Positions 51,127 to 63,735 of a DNA stretch of 64,000 bases are shown here, in pieces (position 1 is the stretch's first letter; each line of letters starts with the position of its first letter). The stretch spans positions 49,990,646 to 50,054,645 of the forward strand of contig OY804582.1 of assembly GCA_963680875.1 (NCBI GenBank). The letters run 5' to 3'. The translations under genes and the position numbers were made by a program. The notes beneath the pieces were generated by a model. It saw nothing but the letters and a program-made list of their open reading frames with translations. It was not told the origin of the DNA and made no database searches. The stretch is from Bathymodiolus brooksi (lineage: Eukaryota; Mollusca; Bivalvia; Mytilida; Modiolidae).

Positions 51127-51383
51127 AAGTTTATCACATTGTGTCAATTTACCGGTGACCTCACTAATGCAGACAGCTGTCAGTCTAAGTTTATCACATC
51201 GTGTCAGTTTACCGGTGACCTCACTAATGCAGACAGCTGTCAGTCTAAGTTTATCACATCGTGTCAATTTACTGGTGACCACACTAATGCAGACAGCTGT
51301 CAATCTAAGTTTATCAAATCGTGTCAGTTTACCGGTCACCTTACTAATGCAGACAGCTGTCAGTCTTAAGTTTATCACTTCGT
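48787..51383. repeat. 2,597-bp tandem HOR, copy 2
   Basis: Shares the TAATTGAGAC change (G at 50,443) with copy 1. It is entered from ATCACTTCG-TATGAG, a hybrid monomer made when copies were joined. Confidence 0.92.
51127..51367. repeat. D-block D13 (four monomers)
   Basis: A copy of D12 at an offset of 2,597, with no difference seen. Confidence 0.9.
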
Positions 51384-53723
51384 ATGAGTTTACCAGTCGC
51401 CTCACTAATGCAGACAGCTGTCAGTCTAAGTTTATCACATCGTGTCAATTTACCAGTCACCTCACTAATACAGACAGCTGTAAGTCTAAGTTTATCACAT
51501 CTTGTCACTTTACCGGTGACCTCACTAATGCAGACAGCTGTCAGTCTAAGTTTATCACATCGTATCAGTTTACCAGTCACCTCACTAATACAGACAGCTG
51601 TCAGTCTAAGTTTATCACATCGTGTCACTTTACCGGTGACCTCACTAATGCAGACAGCTGTCAGTCTTAAGTTTATCACATCGTGTCACTTTACCGGTCA
51701 CCTCACTAATGCAGACAGCTGTCAGTCTTAAGTTTATCACACCGTGTCACTTTACCGGTCACCTCACTAATGCAGACGACTGTCAGTCTAAGTTTATCAC
51801 ATCGTGTCACTTTACGGGTGACCTCACTAATGCAGACAGCTGTCAGTCTTAAGTTTATCCCATCGTGTCACTTTACCGGTCACCTCACTAATACAGACAG
51901 CTGTCAGTCTAATTTTATCACATCGTGTCACTTTACCAGTCACCTCACTAATTCAGACAGCTGTCAATCTAAGTTTATCACATCGTGTCACTTAACCGGT
52001 AACCTCACTAATGCAGACAGCTGTCAGTCTAAGTTTATCACATTATGTCAGTTTACCGGTCACCTTACTAATGCAGACAGCTGTCAGTCTATGTTTATCA
52101 CATGGTGTCACTTTACCGGTGACCTTACTAATGCAGACAGCTGTCAGTCTATGTTTATCACATTGTTTCACTTTACCGGTGACCTCACTAATGCAGACAG
52201 CTGTCAGTCTAAGTTTATCACATCGTGTCACTTTACCGGTGACCTCACTAATGCAGACAGTTGTCAGTCTAAGTTTATAACATTGTGTCAGTTTACCAGT
52301 CTCCTCACTAATGCAGACAGCTGTCAGTCTAAGTTTATCACATCGTGTCAGTTTACCAGTCACCTCACTAATGTAATGCAGACAGTTGTTAGTCTAAGTT
52401 TATCACATCATGTCAGTTTACTGGTCACCTCACTAATGCAGACAGCTGTCAGTCTAAGTTTATCACATTGTGTCAGTTTACCAGTCACCTCACTAATGCA
52501 GACAGCTGTCAGTCTAAGTTTATCACATTGTGTCAGTTTACCGGTCACCTTACTAATGCAGACAGCTGTCAGTCTAAGTTTATCACAACATGTCAGTTTA
52601 CTGGTCACCTCACTAATGCAGGCAGCTGTCAGTCTAAGTTTATCACATCGTGTCAGTTTACCAGTCACCTTACTAATTCAGACAGCTGTCAGTCTAAGTT
52701 TATCACATCGTGTCAGTTTACCAGTCACCTAACTAATGCAGACAGCTGTCAGTCTAAGTTTATCACATTCGTGTCAGTTTACCGGTCACCTCACTAATTC
52801 AGACAGCTGTCAGTCTAAGTTTATCACATCGTGTCACTTTACCAGTCACCTCACTAATTCAGACAGCTGTCAGTCTAAGTTTATCACATCGTGTCACTTA
52901 ACCGGTGACCTCACTAATGCAGACAGCTGTCAGTCTAAGTTTATCACATTGTGTCACTTTACCAGTCACCTCACTAATGCAGACAGCTGTCAGTCTAACT
53001 TTATCACATCGTGTCACTTTACCAGTCACCTCACTAATTCAGACATCTGTCAGTCTAAGTTTATCACATCGTGTCACTTAACCGGTGACCTCACTAATGC
53101 AGACAGCTGTCAGTCTAAGTTTATCACATTATGTCAGTTTACCGGTCACCTTACTAATGCAGACAGCTGTCAGTCTATGTTTATCACATTGTTTCACTTT
53201 ACCGGTGACCTCACTAATGCAGACAGCTGTCAGTCTAAGTTTATCACATCATGTCACTTTACCGGTGACCTCACTAATGCAGACAGTTGTCAGTCTAAGT
53301 TTATAACATTGTGTCAGTTTACCAGTCTCCTCACTAATGCAGACAGCTGTCAGTCTAAGTTTATCACATCGTGTCAGTTTACTGGTCACCTCACTAATGC
53401 AGATAGCTGTCAGTCTAAGTTTATCACATTGTGTCAGTTTACCAGTCACCTCACTAATGTAATGCAGACAGTTGTTAGTCTTAAGTTTATCACATCATGT
53501 CAGTTTACTGGTCACCTCACTAATGCAGATAGCTGTCAGTCTAAGTTTATCACATTGTGTCAGTTTACCAGTCATCTCACTAATGCAGACAGCTGTCAGT
53601 CTACGTTTATCACATCGTGTCAGTTTACCAGTCACCTCACTAATGCAGACAGCTGTCAGTCTAAGTTTATCACATTGTGTCAGTTTACCAGTCACCTCAC
53701 TAATGCAGACAGCTGTCATTCTT
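51368..53723. repeat. S-block S14
   Basis: The third S-block of the series. It has TAATTCAGAC (C at 53,040), the ancestral state, and a private GTCATCTCAC near 53,575. Confidence 0.9.
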
Positions 53724-53980
53724 AAGTTTATCACATTGTGTCAATTTACCGGTGACCTCACTAATGCAGACAGCTGTCAGTCTAAGTTTATCACATCGTG
53801 TCAGTTTACCGGTGACCTCACTAATGCAGACAGCTGTCAGTCTAAGTTTATCACATCGTGTCAATTTACTGGTGACCACACTAATGCAGACAGCTGTCAA
53901 TCTAAGTTTATCAAATCGTGTCAGTTTACCGGTCACCTTACTAATGCAGACAGCTGTCAGTCTTAAGTTTATCACTTCGT
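51384..53980. repeat. 2,597-bp tandem HOR, copy 3
   Basis: Has the ancestral TAATTCAGAC (C at 53,040) and a private GTCATCTCAC (T near 53,575). After 53,980 the array continues with AGTCACCCC, as in other D-blocks, so the series ends here. Confidence 0.92.
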
Positions 53981-55931
53981 ATGAGTTTACCAGTCACCCC
54001 ACTAATGCAGACAGCTGTCAGTCTAAGTTTATCACATTGTGTCAGTTTACCAGTCACCTCACTAATGCAGACAGCTGTCAGTCTTAAGTTTATCACATCG
54101 TGTCAGTTTACCGGTGACCTTACTAATGCAGCCAGCTGTCATTCTTAAGTTTATCACATCGTGTCACTTTACCGGTGACCTCACTAATGCAGACAGCTGT
54201 CAGTCTAAGTTTATCACATTGTGTCACTTTACCGGTCACCTCACTAATGCAGACAGCTGTCAGTCTAAGTTTATCACATCATGTCAGTTTACCGGTGACC
54301 TCACTAATGCAGACAGCTGTCAGTCTAAGTTTATCACATCGTGTCAATTTACTGGTGACCACACTAATGCAGACAGCTGTCAATCTAAGTTTATCACATC
54401 GTGTCAGTTTACCGGTCACCTTACTAATGCAGACAGCTGTCAGTCTTAAGTTTATCACATCGTATGAGTTTACCAGTCACCTCACTAATGCAGACAGCTG
54501 TCAGTCTAAGTTTATCACATCGTGTCAATTTACCAGACACCTCACTAATACAGACAGCTGTCAGTCTAAGTTTATCACATCTTGTTACTTTACCGGTGAC
54601 CTCACTAATGCAGACAGCTGTCAGTCTAAGTTTATCACATCGTATCAGTTTATCAGTCACCTCACTAATGCAGACAACTGTCAGTCTAAGTTTATCACAT
54701 TGTGTCAGTTTACGAGTCACCTCACTAATGCAGACAGCTGTCAGTCTTAAGTTTATCACATCATGTCAGTTTACCGGTGACCTTACTAATGCAGCCAGCT
54801 GTCAGTCTTAAGTTTATCACATCGTGTCACTTTACCGGTGACCTCACTAATGCAGACAGCTGTCAGTCTAAGTTTATCACATTGTGTCACTTTACCGGTC
54901 ACCTCACTAATGCAGACAGCTGCCAGTCTAAGTTTATCACATCGTGTCAGTTTAACGGTGACCTCACTAATGCAGACAGCTGTCAGTCTAAGTTTATCAA
55001 ATCATGTCAGTTTACCGGTCACCTTACTAATGCAGACAGCTGTCAGTCTTAAGATTATCACTTCGTATGAGTTTACCAGTCACCTCACTAATGCAGACAG
55101 CTGTCAGTCTAAGTTTATCACATTGTGTCAGTTTACCAGTCACCTCACTAATGCAGACAGCTGTCAGTCTTAAGTTTATCACATCGTGTCAGTTTACTGG
55201 TGACCTTACTAATGCAGCCAGCTGTCATTCTTAAGTTTATCACATCGTGTCACTTTACCGGTGACCTCACTAATGCAGACAGCTGTCAGTCTAAGTTTAT
55301 CACATTGTGTCACTTTACCGGTCACCTCACTAATGCAGACAGCTGTCAGTCTAAGTTTATCACATCGTGTCAGTTTACCGGTGACCTCACTAATGCAGAC
55401 AGCTGTCAGTCTAAGTTTATCACATCGTGTCAATTTACTGGTGACCACACTAATGCAGACAGCTGTCAATCTAAGTTTATCACATCGCGTCAGTTTACCG
55501 GTCACCTTACTAATGCAGACAGCTGTCAGTCTTAAGTTTATCACATCGTATGAGTTTACCAGTCACCTCACTAATGCAGCCAGCTGTCATTCTTAAGTTT
55601 ATCACATCGTGTCACTTTACCGGTGACCTCACTAATGCAGACAGCTGTCAGTCTAAGTTTATCACATTGTGTCACTTTACCGGTCACCTCACTAATGCAG
55701 ACAGCTGTCAGTCTAAGTTTATCACATCGTGTCAGTTTACCGGTGACCTCACTAATGCAGATAGCTGTCAGTCTAAATTTATCACATCGTGTCAATTTAC
55801 TGGTGACCACACTAATGCAGACAGCTGTTAATCTAAGTTTATCACATCGTGTCAGTTTACCGGTCACCTTACTAATGCAGACAGCTGTCAGTCTTAAGTT
55901 TATCACATCGTATGAGTTTACCAGTCACCTC
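53760..55931. repeat. 2,172-bp tandem duplication, copy 1
   Basis: Six 362-bp units, 36 monomers. Its partner is at 55,932-58,103. Both carry the private TCTAAATTT change (55,776 and 57,948 regions), which shows direct duplication. The left boundary is approximate because the neighbouring monomers are nearly identical. Confidence 0.83.
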
Positions 55932-58103
55932 ACTAATGCAGACAGCTGTCAGTCTAAGTTTATCACATCGTGTCAGTTTACCGGTGACCTCACTAATGCA
56001 GACAGCTGTCAGTCTAAGTTTATCACATCGTGTCAATTTACTGGTGACCACACTAATGCAGACAGCTGTCAATCTAAGTTTATCAAATCGTGTCAGTTTA
56101 CCGGTCACCTTACTAATGCAGACAGCTGTCAGTCTTAAGTTTATCACTTCGTATGAGTTTACCAGTCACCCCACTAATGCAGACAGCTGTCAGTCTAAGT
56201 TTATCACATTGTGTCAGTTTACCAGTCACCTCACTAATGCAGACAGCTGTCAGTCTTAAGTTTATCACATCGTGTCAGTTTACCGGTGACCTTACTAATG
56301 CAGCCAGCTGTCATTCTTAAGTTTATCACATCGTGTCACTTTACCGGTGACCTCACTAATGCAGACAGCTGTCAGTCTAAGTTTATCACATTGTGTCACT
56401 TTACCGGTCACCTCACTAATGCAGACAGCTGTCAGTCTAAGTTTATCACATCATGTCAGTTTACCGGTGACCTCACTAATGCAGACAGCTGTCAGTCTAA
56501 GTTTATCACATCGTGTCAATTTACTGGTGACCACACTAATGCAGACAGCTGTCAATCTAAGTTTATCACATCGTGTCAGTTTACCGGTCACCTTACTAAT
56601 GCAGACAGCTGTCAGTCTTAAGTTTATCACATCGTATGAGTTTACCAGTCACCTCACTAATGCAGACAGCTGTCAGTCTAAGTTTATCACATCGTGTCAA
56701 TTTACCAGACACCTCACTAATACAGACAGCTGTCAGTCTAAGTTTATCACATCTTGTTACTTTACCGGTGACCTCACTAATGCAGACAGCTGTCAGTCTA
56801 AGTTTATCACATCGTATCAGTTTACCAGTCACCTCACTAATGCAGACAACTGTCAGTCTAAGTTTATCACATTGTGTCAGTTTACCAGTCACCTCACTAA
56901 TGCAGACAGCTGTCAGTCTTAAGTTTATCACATCATGTCAGTTTACCGGTGACCTTACTAATGCAGCCAGCTGTCAGTCTTAAGTTTATCACATCGTGTC
57001 ACTTTACCGGTGACCTCACTAATGCAGACAGCTGTCAGTCTAAGTTTATCACATTGTGTCACTTTACCGGTCACCTCACTAATGCAGACAGCTGCCAGTC
57101 TAAGTTTATCACATCGTGTCAGTTTAACGGTGACCTCACTAATGCAGACAGCTGTCAGTCTAAGTTTATCAAATCATGTCAGTTTACCGGTCACCTTACT
57201 AATGCAGACAGCTGTCAGTCTTAAGATTATCACTTCGTATGAGTTTACCAGTCACCTCACTAATGCAGACAGCTGTCAGTCTAAGTTTATCACATTGTGT
57301 CAGTTTACCAGTCACCTCACTAATGCAGACAGCTGTCAGTCTTAAGTTTATCACATCGTGTCAGTTTACTGGTGACCTTACTAATGCAGCCAGCTGTCAT
57401 TCTTAAGTTTATCACATCGTGTCACTTTACCGGTGACCTCACTAATGCAGACAGCTGTCAGTCTAAGTTTATCACATTGTGTCACTTTACCGGTCACCTC
57501 ACTAATGCAGACAGCTGTCAGTCTAAGTTTATCACATCGTGTCAGTTTACCGGTGACCTCACTAATGCAGACAGCTGTCAGTCTAAGTTTATCACATCGT
57601 GTCAATTTACTGGTGACCACACTAATGCAGACAGCTGTCAATCTAAGTTTATCACATCGCGTCAGTTTACCGGTCACCTTACTAATGCAGACAGCTGTCA
57701 GTCTTAAGTTTATCACATCGTATGAGTTTACCAGTCACCTCACTAATGCAGCCAGCTGTCATTCTTAAGTTTATCACATCGTGTCACTTTACCGGTGACC
57801 TCACTAATGCAGACAGCTGTCAGTCTAAGTTTATCACATTGTGTCACTTTACCGGTCACCTCACTAATGCAGACAGCTGTCAGTCTAAGTTTATCACATC
57901 GTGTCAGTTTACCGGTGACCTCACTAATGCAGATAGCTGTCAGTCTAAATTTATCACATCGTGTCAATTTACTGGTGACCACTCTAATGCAGACAGCTGT
58001 TAATCTAAGTTTATCACATCGTGTCAGTTTACCGGTCACCTTACTAATGCAGACAGCTGTCAGTCTTAAGTTTATCACATCGTATGAGTTTACCAGTCAC
58101 CTC
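55932..58103. repeat. 2,172-bp tandem duplication, copy 2
   Basis: The partner of 53,760-55,931. Its private change is ACCACTCTAATG near 57,980, where copy 1 reads ACCACACTAATG. It is entered through a hybrid monomer near 55,920 whose left half is the TATGAG type. Confidence 0.83.
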
Positions 58104-58730
58104 ACTAATGCAGACAGCTGTCAGTCTAAGTTTATCACATCGTGTCAATTTACCAGACACCTCACTAATACAGACAGCTGTCAGTCTAAGTTTATCACAT
58201 CTTGTTACTTTACCGGTGACCTCACTAATGCAGACAGCTGTCAGTCTAAGTTTATCACATCGTATCAGTTTACCAGTCACCTCACTAATGCAGACAGCTG
58301 TCAGTCTAAGTTTATCACATTGTGTCAGTTTACCAGTCACCTCACTAATGCAGACAGCTGTCAGTCTTAAGTTTATCACATCATGTCAGTTTACCGGTGA
58401 CCTTACTAATGCAGCCAGCTGTCAGTCTTAAGTTTATCACATCGTGTCACTTTACCGGTGACCTCACTAATGCAGACAGCTGTCAGTCTAAGTTTATCAC
58501 ATTGTGTCACTTTACCGGTCACCTCACTAATGCAGACAGCTGTCAGTCTAAGTTTATCACATCGTGTCAGTTTACCGGTGACCTCACTAATGCAGACAGC
58601 TGTCAGTCTAAGTTTATCACATCGTGTCAATTTACTGGTGACCACACTAATGCAGACAGCTGTCAATCTAAGTTTATCACATCGTGTCAGTTTACCGGTC
58701 ACCTTACTAATGCAGACAGCTGTCAGTCTT

Positions 58731-58912
58731 AAGTTTATCACATCGTATGAGTTTACCAGTCGCCTCACTAATGCAGACAGCTGTCAGTCTAAGTTTATCA
58801 CATCGTGTCACTTTACCGGTGACCTCACTAATGCAGACAGCTGTCAGTCTAAGTTTATCACATCGTATCAGTTTACCAGTCACCTCACTAATGCAGACAG
58901 CTGTCAGTCTAA
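58731..58912. repeat. S-block remnant S15 (three monomers)
   Basis: TATGAG...GTCGCC, a fused GTGTCAC/GGTGACC monomer and a CGTATCAG monomer, followed by the D-type GATAGC monomer. This is the shortest S remnant. It recurs at 62,712. Confidence 0.87.
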
Positions 58913-59754
58913 GTTTATCACATCGTGTCAGTTTACCGGTGACCTCACTAATGCAGATAGCTGTCAGTCTAAGTTTATCACATCGTGTCAATTTACTGGT
59001 GACCACACTAATGCAGACAGCTGTTAATCTAAGTTTATCACATCGTGTCAGTTTACCGGTCACCTTACTAATGCAGACAGCTGTCAGTCTTAAGTTTATC
59101 ACATCGTATGAGTTTACCAGTCACCTCACTAATGCAGACAGCTGTCAGTCAAAGTTTATCACATCGTGTCAATTTACCAGACACCTCACTAATACAGACA
59201 GCTGTCAGTCTAAGTTTATCACATCTTGTTACTTTACCGGTGACCTCACTAATGCAGACAGCTGTCAGTCTAAGTTTATCACATCGTATCAGTTTACCAG
59301 TCACCTCACTAATGCAGACAGCTGTCAGTCTAAGTTTATCACATTGTGTCAGTTTACCGGTCACCTCACTAATGCAGACAGCTGTCAGTCTTAAGTTTAT
59401 CACATCATGTCAGTTTACCGGTGACCTTACTAATGCAGCCAGCTGTCAGTCTTAAGTTTATCACATCGTGTCACTTTACCGGTGACCTCACTAATGCAGA
59501 CAGCTGTCAGTCTAAGTTTATCACATTGTGTCACTTTACCGGTCACCTCACTAATGCAGACAGCTGTCAGTCTAAGTTTATCACATCGTGTCAGTTTACC
59601 GGTGACCTCACTAATGCAGACAGCTGTCAGTCTAAGTTTATCACATCGTGTCAATTTACTGGTGACCACACTAATGCAGACAGCTGTCAATCTAAGTTTA
59701 TCACATCGTGTCAGTTTACCGGTCACCTTACTAATGCAGACAGCTGTCAGTTTT
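58913..59754. repeat. D-block D15
   Basis: Opens with the GATAGC and TGTTAATCT monomers. A private AGTCAAAGTTT near 59,150 replaces AGTCTAAGTTT. GCAGCC lies near 59,435. It ends in CAGTTTTAAG near 59,752. Confidence 0.88.
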
Positions 59755-61200
59755 AAGTTTATCACATCGTATGAGTTTACCAGTCGCCTCACTAATGCAG
59801 ACAGCTGTCAGTCTAAGTTTATCACATCGTGTCAATTTACCAGTCACCTCACTAATACAGACAGCTGTAAGTCTAAGTTTATCACATCTTGTCACTTTAC
59901 CGGTGACCTCACTAATGCAGACAGCTGTCAGTCTAAGTTTATCACATCGTGTCAATTTACCAGTCACCTCACTAATACAGACAGCTGTAAGTCTAAGTTT
60001 ATCACATCTTGTCACTTTACCGGTGACCTCACTAATGCAGACAGCTGTCAGTCTAAGTTTATCACATCGTATCAGTTTACCAGTCACCTCACTAATACAG
60101 ACAGCTGTCAGTCTAAGTTTATCACATCGTGTCACTTTACGGGTGACCTCACTAATGCAGACAGCTGTCAGTCTTAAGTTTATCACATCGTGTCACTTTA
60201 CCGGTCACCTCACTAATGCAGACAGCTGTCAGTCTTAAGTTTATCACACCGTGTCACTTTACCGGTCACCTCACTAATGCAGACGACTGTCAGTCTAAGT
60301 TTATCACATCGTGTCACTTTACGGGTGACCTCACTAATGCAGACAGCTGTCAGTCTTAAGTTTATCCCATCGTGTCACTTTACCGGTCACCTCACTAATA
60401 CAGACAGCTGTCAGTCTAATTTTATCACATCGTGTCACTTTACCAGTCACCTCACTAATTCAGACAGCTGTCAATCTAAGTTTATCACATCGTGTCACTT
60501 AACCGGTGACCTCACTAATGCAGACAGCTGTCAGTCTAAGTTTATCACATTATGTCAGTTTACCGGTCACCTTACTAATGCAGACAGCTGTCAGTCTATG
60601 TTTATCACATGGTGTCACTTTACCGGTGACTTTACTAATGCAGACAGCTGTCAGTCTATGTTTATCACATTGTTTCACTTTACCGGTGACCTCACTAATG
60701 CAGACAGTTGTCAGTCTAAGTTTATAACATTGTGTCAGTTTACCAGTCTCCTCACTAATGCAGACAGCTGTCAGTCTAAGTTTATCACATCGTGTCAGTT
60801 TACCAGTCACCTCACTAATGTAATGCAGGCAGTTGTTAGTCTAAGTTTATCACATCATGTCAGTTTACTGGTCACCTCACTAATGCAGACAGCTGTCAGT
60901 CTAAGTTTATCACATTGTGTCAGTTTACCAGTCACCTCACTAATGCAGACAGCTGTCAGTCTAAGTTTATCACATTGTGTCAGTTTACCGGTCACCTTGC
61001 TAATGCAGACAGCTGTCAGTCTAAGTTTATCACATCATGTCAGTTTACTGGTCACCTCACTAATGCAGGCAGCTGTCAGTCTAAGTTTATCACATCGTGT
61101 CAGTTTACCAGTCACCTTACTAATTCAGACAGCTGTCAGTCTAAGTTTATCACATCGTGTCAGTTTACCAGTCACCTAACTAATGCAGACAGCTGTCAGT
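59755..61200. repeat. S-block S16 (two dimers, truncated)
   Basis: Two dimers, GACGACTGTC, TTATCCCATC and the first TAATG (60,820, here with GCAGGCAG). One GTGTCAC monomer is missing near 60,700. It stops at the CACCTAACTAATG monomer, just before where ATTCGTG would lie. Confidence 0.9.
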
Positions 61201-62711
61201 CTTAAGATTATCACTTCGTATGAGTTTACCAGTCACCTCACTAATGCAGACAGCTGTCAGTCTAAGTTTATCACATTGTGTCAGTTTACCAGTCACCTCA
61301 CTAATGCAGACAGCTGTCAGTCTTAAGTTTATCACATCGTGTCAGTTTACTGGTGACCTTACTAATGCAGCCAGCTGTCATTCTTAAGTTTATCACATCG
61401 TGTCACTTTACCGGTGACCTCACTAATGCAGACAGCTGTCAGTCTAAGTTTATCACATTGTGTCACTTTACCGGTCACCTCACTAATGCAGACAGCTGTC
61501 AGTCTAAGTTTATCACATCGTGTCAGTTTACCGGTGACCTCACTAATGCAGACAGCTGTCAGTCTAAGTTTATCACATCGTGTCAATTTACTGGTGACCA
61601 CACTAATGCAGACAGCTGTCAATCTAAGTTTATCACATCGCGTCAGTTTACCGGTCACCTTACTAATGCAGACAGCTGTCAGTCTTAAGTTTATCACATC
61701 GTATGAGTTTACCAGTCACCTCACTAATGCAGCCAGCTGTCATTCTTAAGTTTATCACATCGTGTCACTTTACCGGTGACCTCACTAATGCAGACAGCTA
61801 TCAGTCTAAGTTTATCACATTGTGTCACTTTACCGGTCACCTCACTAATGCAGACAGCTGTCAGTCTAAGTTTATCACATCGTGTCAGTTTACCGGTGAC
61901 CTCACTAATGCAGATAGCTGTCAGTCTAAGTTTATCACATCGTGTCAATTTACTGGTGACCACACTAATGCAGACAGCTGTTAATCTAAGTTTATCACAT
62001 CGTGTCAGTTTACCGGTCACCTTACTAATGCAGACAGCTGTCAGTCTTAAGTTTATCACATCGTATGAGTTTACCAGTCACCTCACTAATGCAGACAGCT
62101 GTCAGTCTAAGTTTATCACATCGTGTCAATTTACCAGACACCTCACTAATACAGACAGCTGTCAGTCTAAGTTTATCACATCTTGTTACTTTACCGGTGA
62201 CCTCACTAATGCAGACAGCTGTCAGTCTAAGTTTATCACATCGTATCAGTTTACCAGTCACCTCACTAATGCAGACAGCTGTCAGTCTAAGTTTATCACA
62301 TTGTGTCAGTTTACCAGTCACCTCACTAATGCAGACAGCTGTCAGTCTTAAGTTTATCACATCATGTCAGTTTACCGGTGACCTTACTAATGCAGCCAGC
62401 TGTCAGTCTTAAGTTTATCACATCGTGTCACTTTACCGGTGACCTCACTAATGCAGACAGCTGTCAGTCTAAGTTTATCACATTGTGTCACTTTACCGGT
62501 CACCTCACTAATGCAGACAGCTGTCAGTCTAAGTTTATCACATCGTGTCAGTTTACCGGTGACCTCACTAATGCAGACAGCTGTCAGTCTAAGTTTATCA
62601 CATCGTGTCAATTTACTGGTGACCACACTAATGCAGACAGCTGTCAATCTAAGTTTATCACATCGTGTCAGTTTACCGGTCACCTTACTAATGCAGACAG
62701 CTGTCAGTCTT
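61201..62711. repeat. D-block D16
   Basis: Begins with AAGATTATCACTTCG. It has GCAGCC near 61,367, 61,731 and 62,392. It matches 57,220-58,730 at an offset of 3,981. Confidence 0.9.
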
Positions 62712-62893
62712 AAGTTTATCACATCGTATGAGTTTACCAGTCGCCTCACTAATGCAGACAGCTGTCAGTCTAAGTTTATCACATCGTGTCACTTTACCGG
62801 TGACCTCACTAATGCAGACAGCTGTCAGTCTAAGTTTATCACATCGTATCAGTTTACCAGTCACCTCACTAATGCAGACAGCTGTCAGTCTAA
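62712..62893. repeat. S-block remnant S17 (three monomers)
   Basis: A copy of S15 at an offset of 3,981. Confidence 0.87.
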
Positions 62894-63735
62894 GTTTATC
62901 ACATCGTGTCAGTTTACCGGTGACCTCACTAATGCAGATAGCTGTCAGTCTAAGTTTATCACATCGTGTCAATTTACTGGTGACCACACTAATGCAGACA
63001 GCTGTTAATCTAAGTTTATCACATCGTGTCAGTTTACCGGTCACCTTACTAATGCAGACAGCTGTCAGTCTTAAGTTTATCACATCGTATGAGTTTACCA
63101 GTCACCTCACTAATGCAGACAGCTGTCAGTCTAAGTTTATCACATCGTGTCAATTTACCAGACACCTCACTAATACAGACAGCTGTCAGTCTAAGTTTAT
63201 CACATCTTGTTACTTTACCGGTGACCTCACTAATGCAGACAGCTGTCAGTCTAAGTTTATCACATCGTATCAGTTTACCAGTCACCTCACTAATGCAGAC
63301 AGCTGTCAGTCTAAGTTTATCACATTGTGTCAGTTTACCGGTCACCTCACTAATGCAGACAGCTGTCAGTCTTAAGTTTATCACATCATGTCAGTTTACC
63401 GGTGACCTTACTAATGCAGCCAGCTGTCAGTCTTAAGTTTATCACATCGTGTCACTTTACCGGTGACCTCACTAATGCAGACAGCTGTCAGTCTAAGTTT
63501 ATCACATTGTGTCACTTTACCGGTCACCTCACTAATGCAGACAGCTGTCAGTCTAAGTTTATCACATCGTGTCAGTTTACCGGTGACCTCACTAATGCAG
63601 ACAGCTGTCAGTCTAAGTTTATCACATCGTGTCAATTTACTGGTGACCACACTAATGCAGACAGCTGTCAATCTAAGTTTATCACATCGTGTCAGTTTAC
63701 CGGTCACCTTACTAATGCAGACAGCTGTCAGTTTT
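62894..63735. repeat. D-block D17
   Basis: A copy of D15 at an offset of 3,981. It reads AGTCTAAGTTT where D15 has AGTCAAAGTTT, and ends in the shared CAGTTTTAAG. Confidence 0.88.

Larger units (their letters stand above)
53724..58730. repeat. D-block D14
   Basis: Holds the 2,172-bp tandem pair and the 1,448-bp unit 56,922-58,369. TTTATCAGTC near 54,650 and TTTACGAGTC near 54,710 are private changes in the left part. Confidence 0.9.
57220..61200. repeat. 3,981-bp HOR, copy 1
   Basis: Sixty-six monomers, including a D-block, a three-monomer S remnant, a 1,024-bp unit and S-block S16. It joins copy 2 at about 61,201, where the CACCTAACTAATG monomer of an S-block is fused to the AAGATTATCACTTCG monomer of a D-block. 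Confidence 0.86.
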
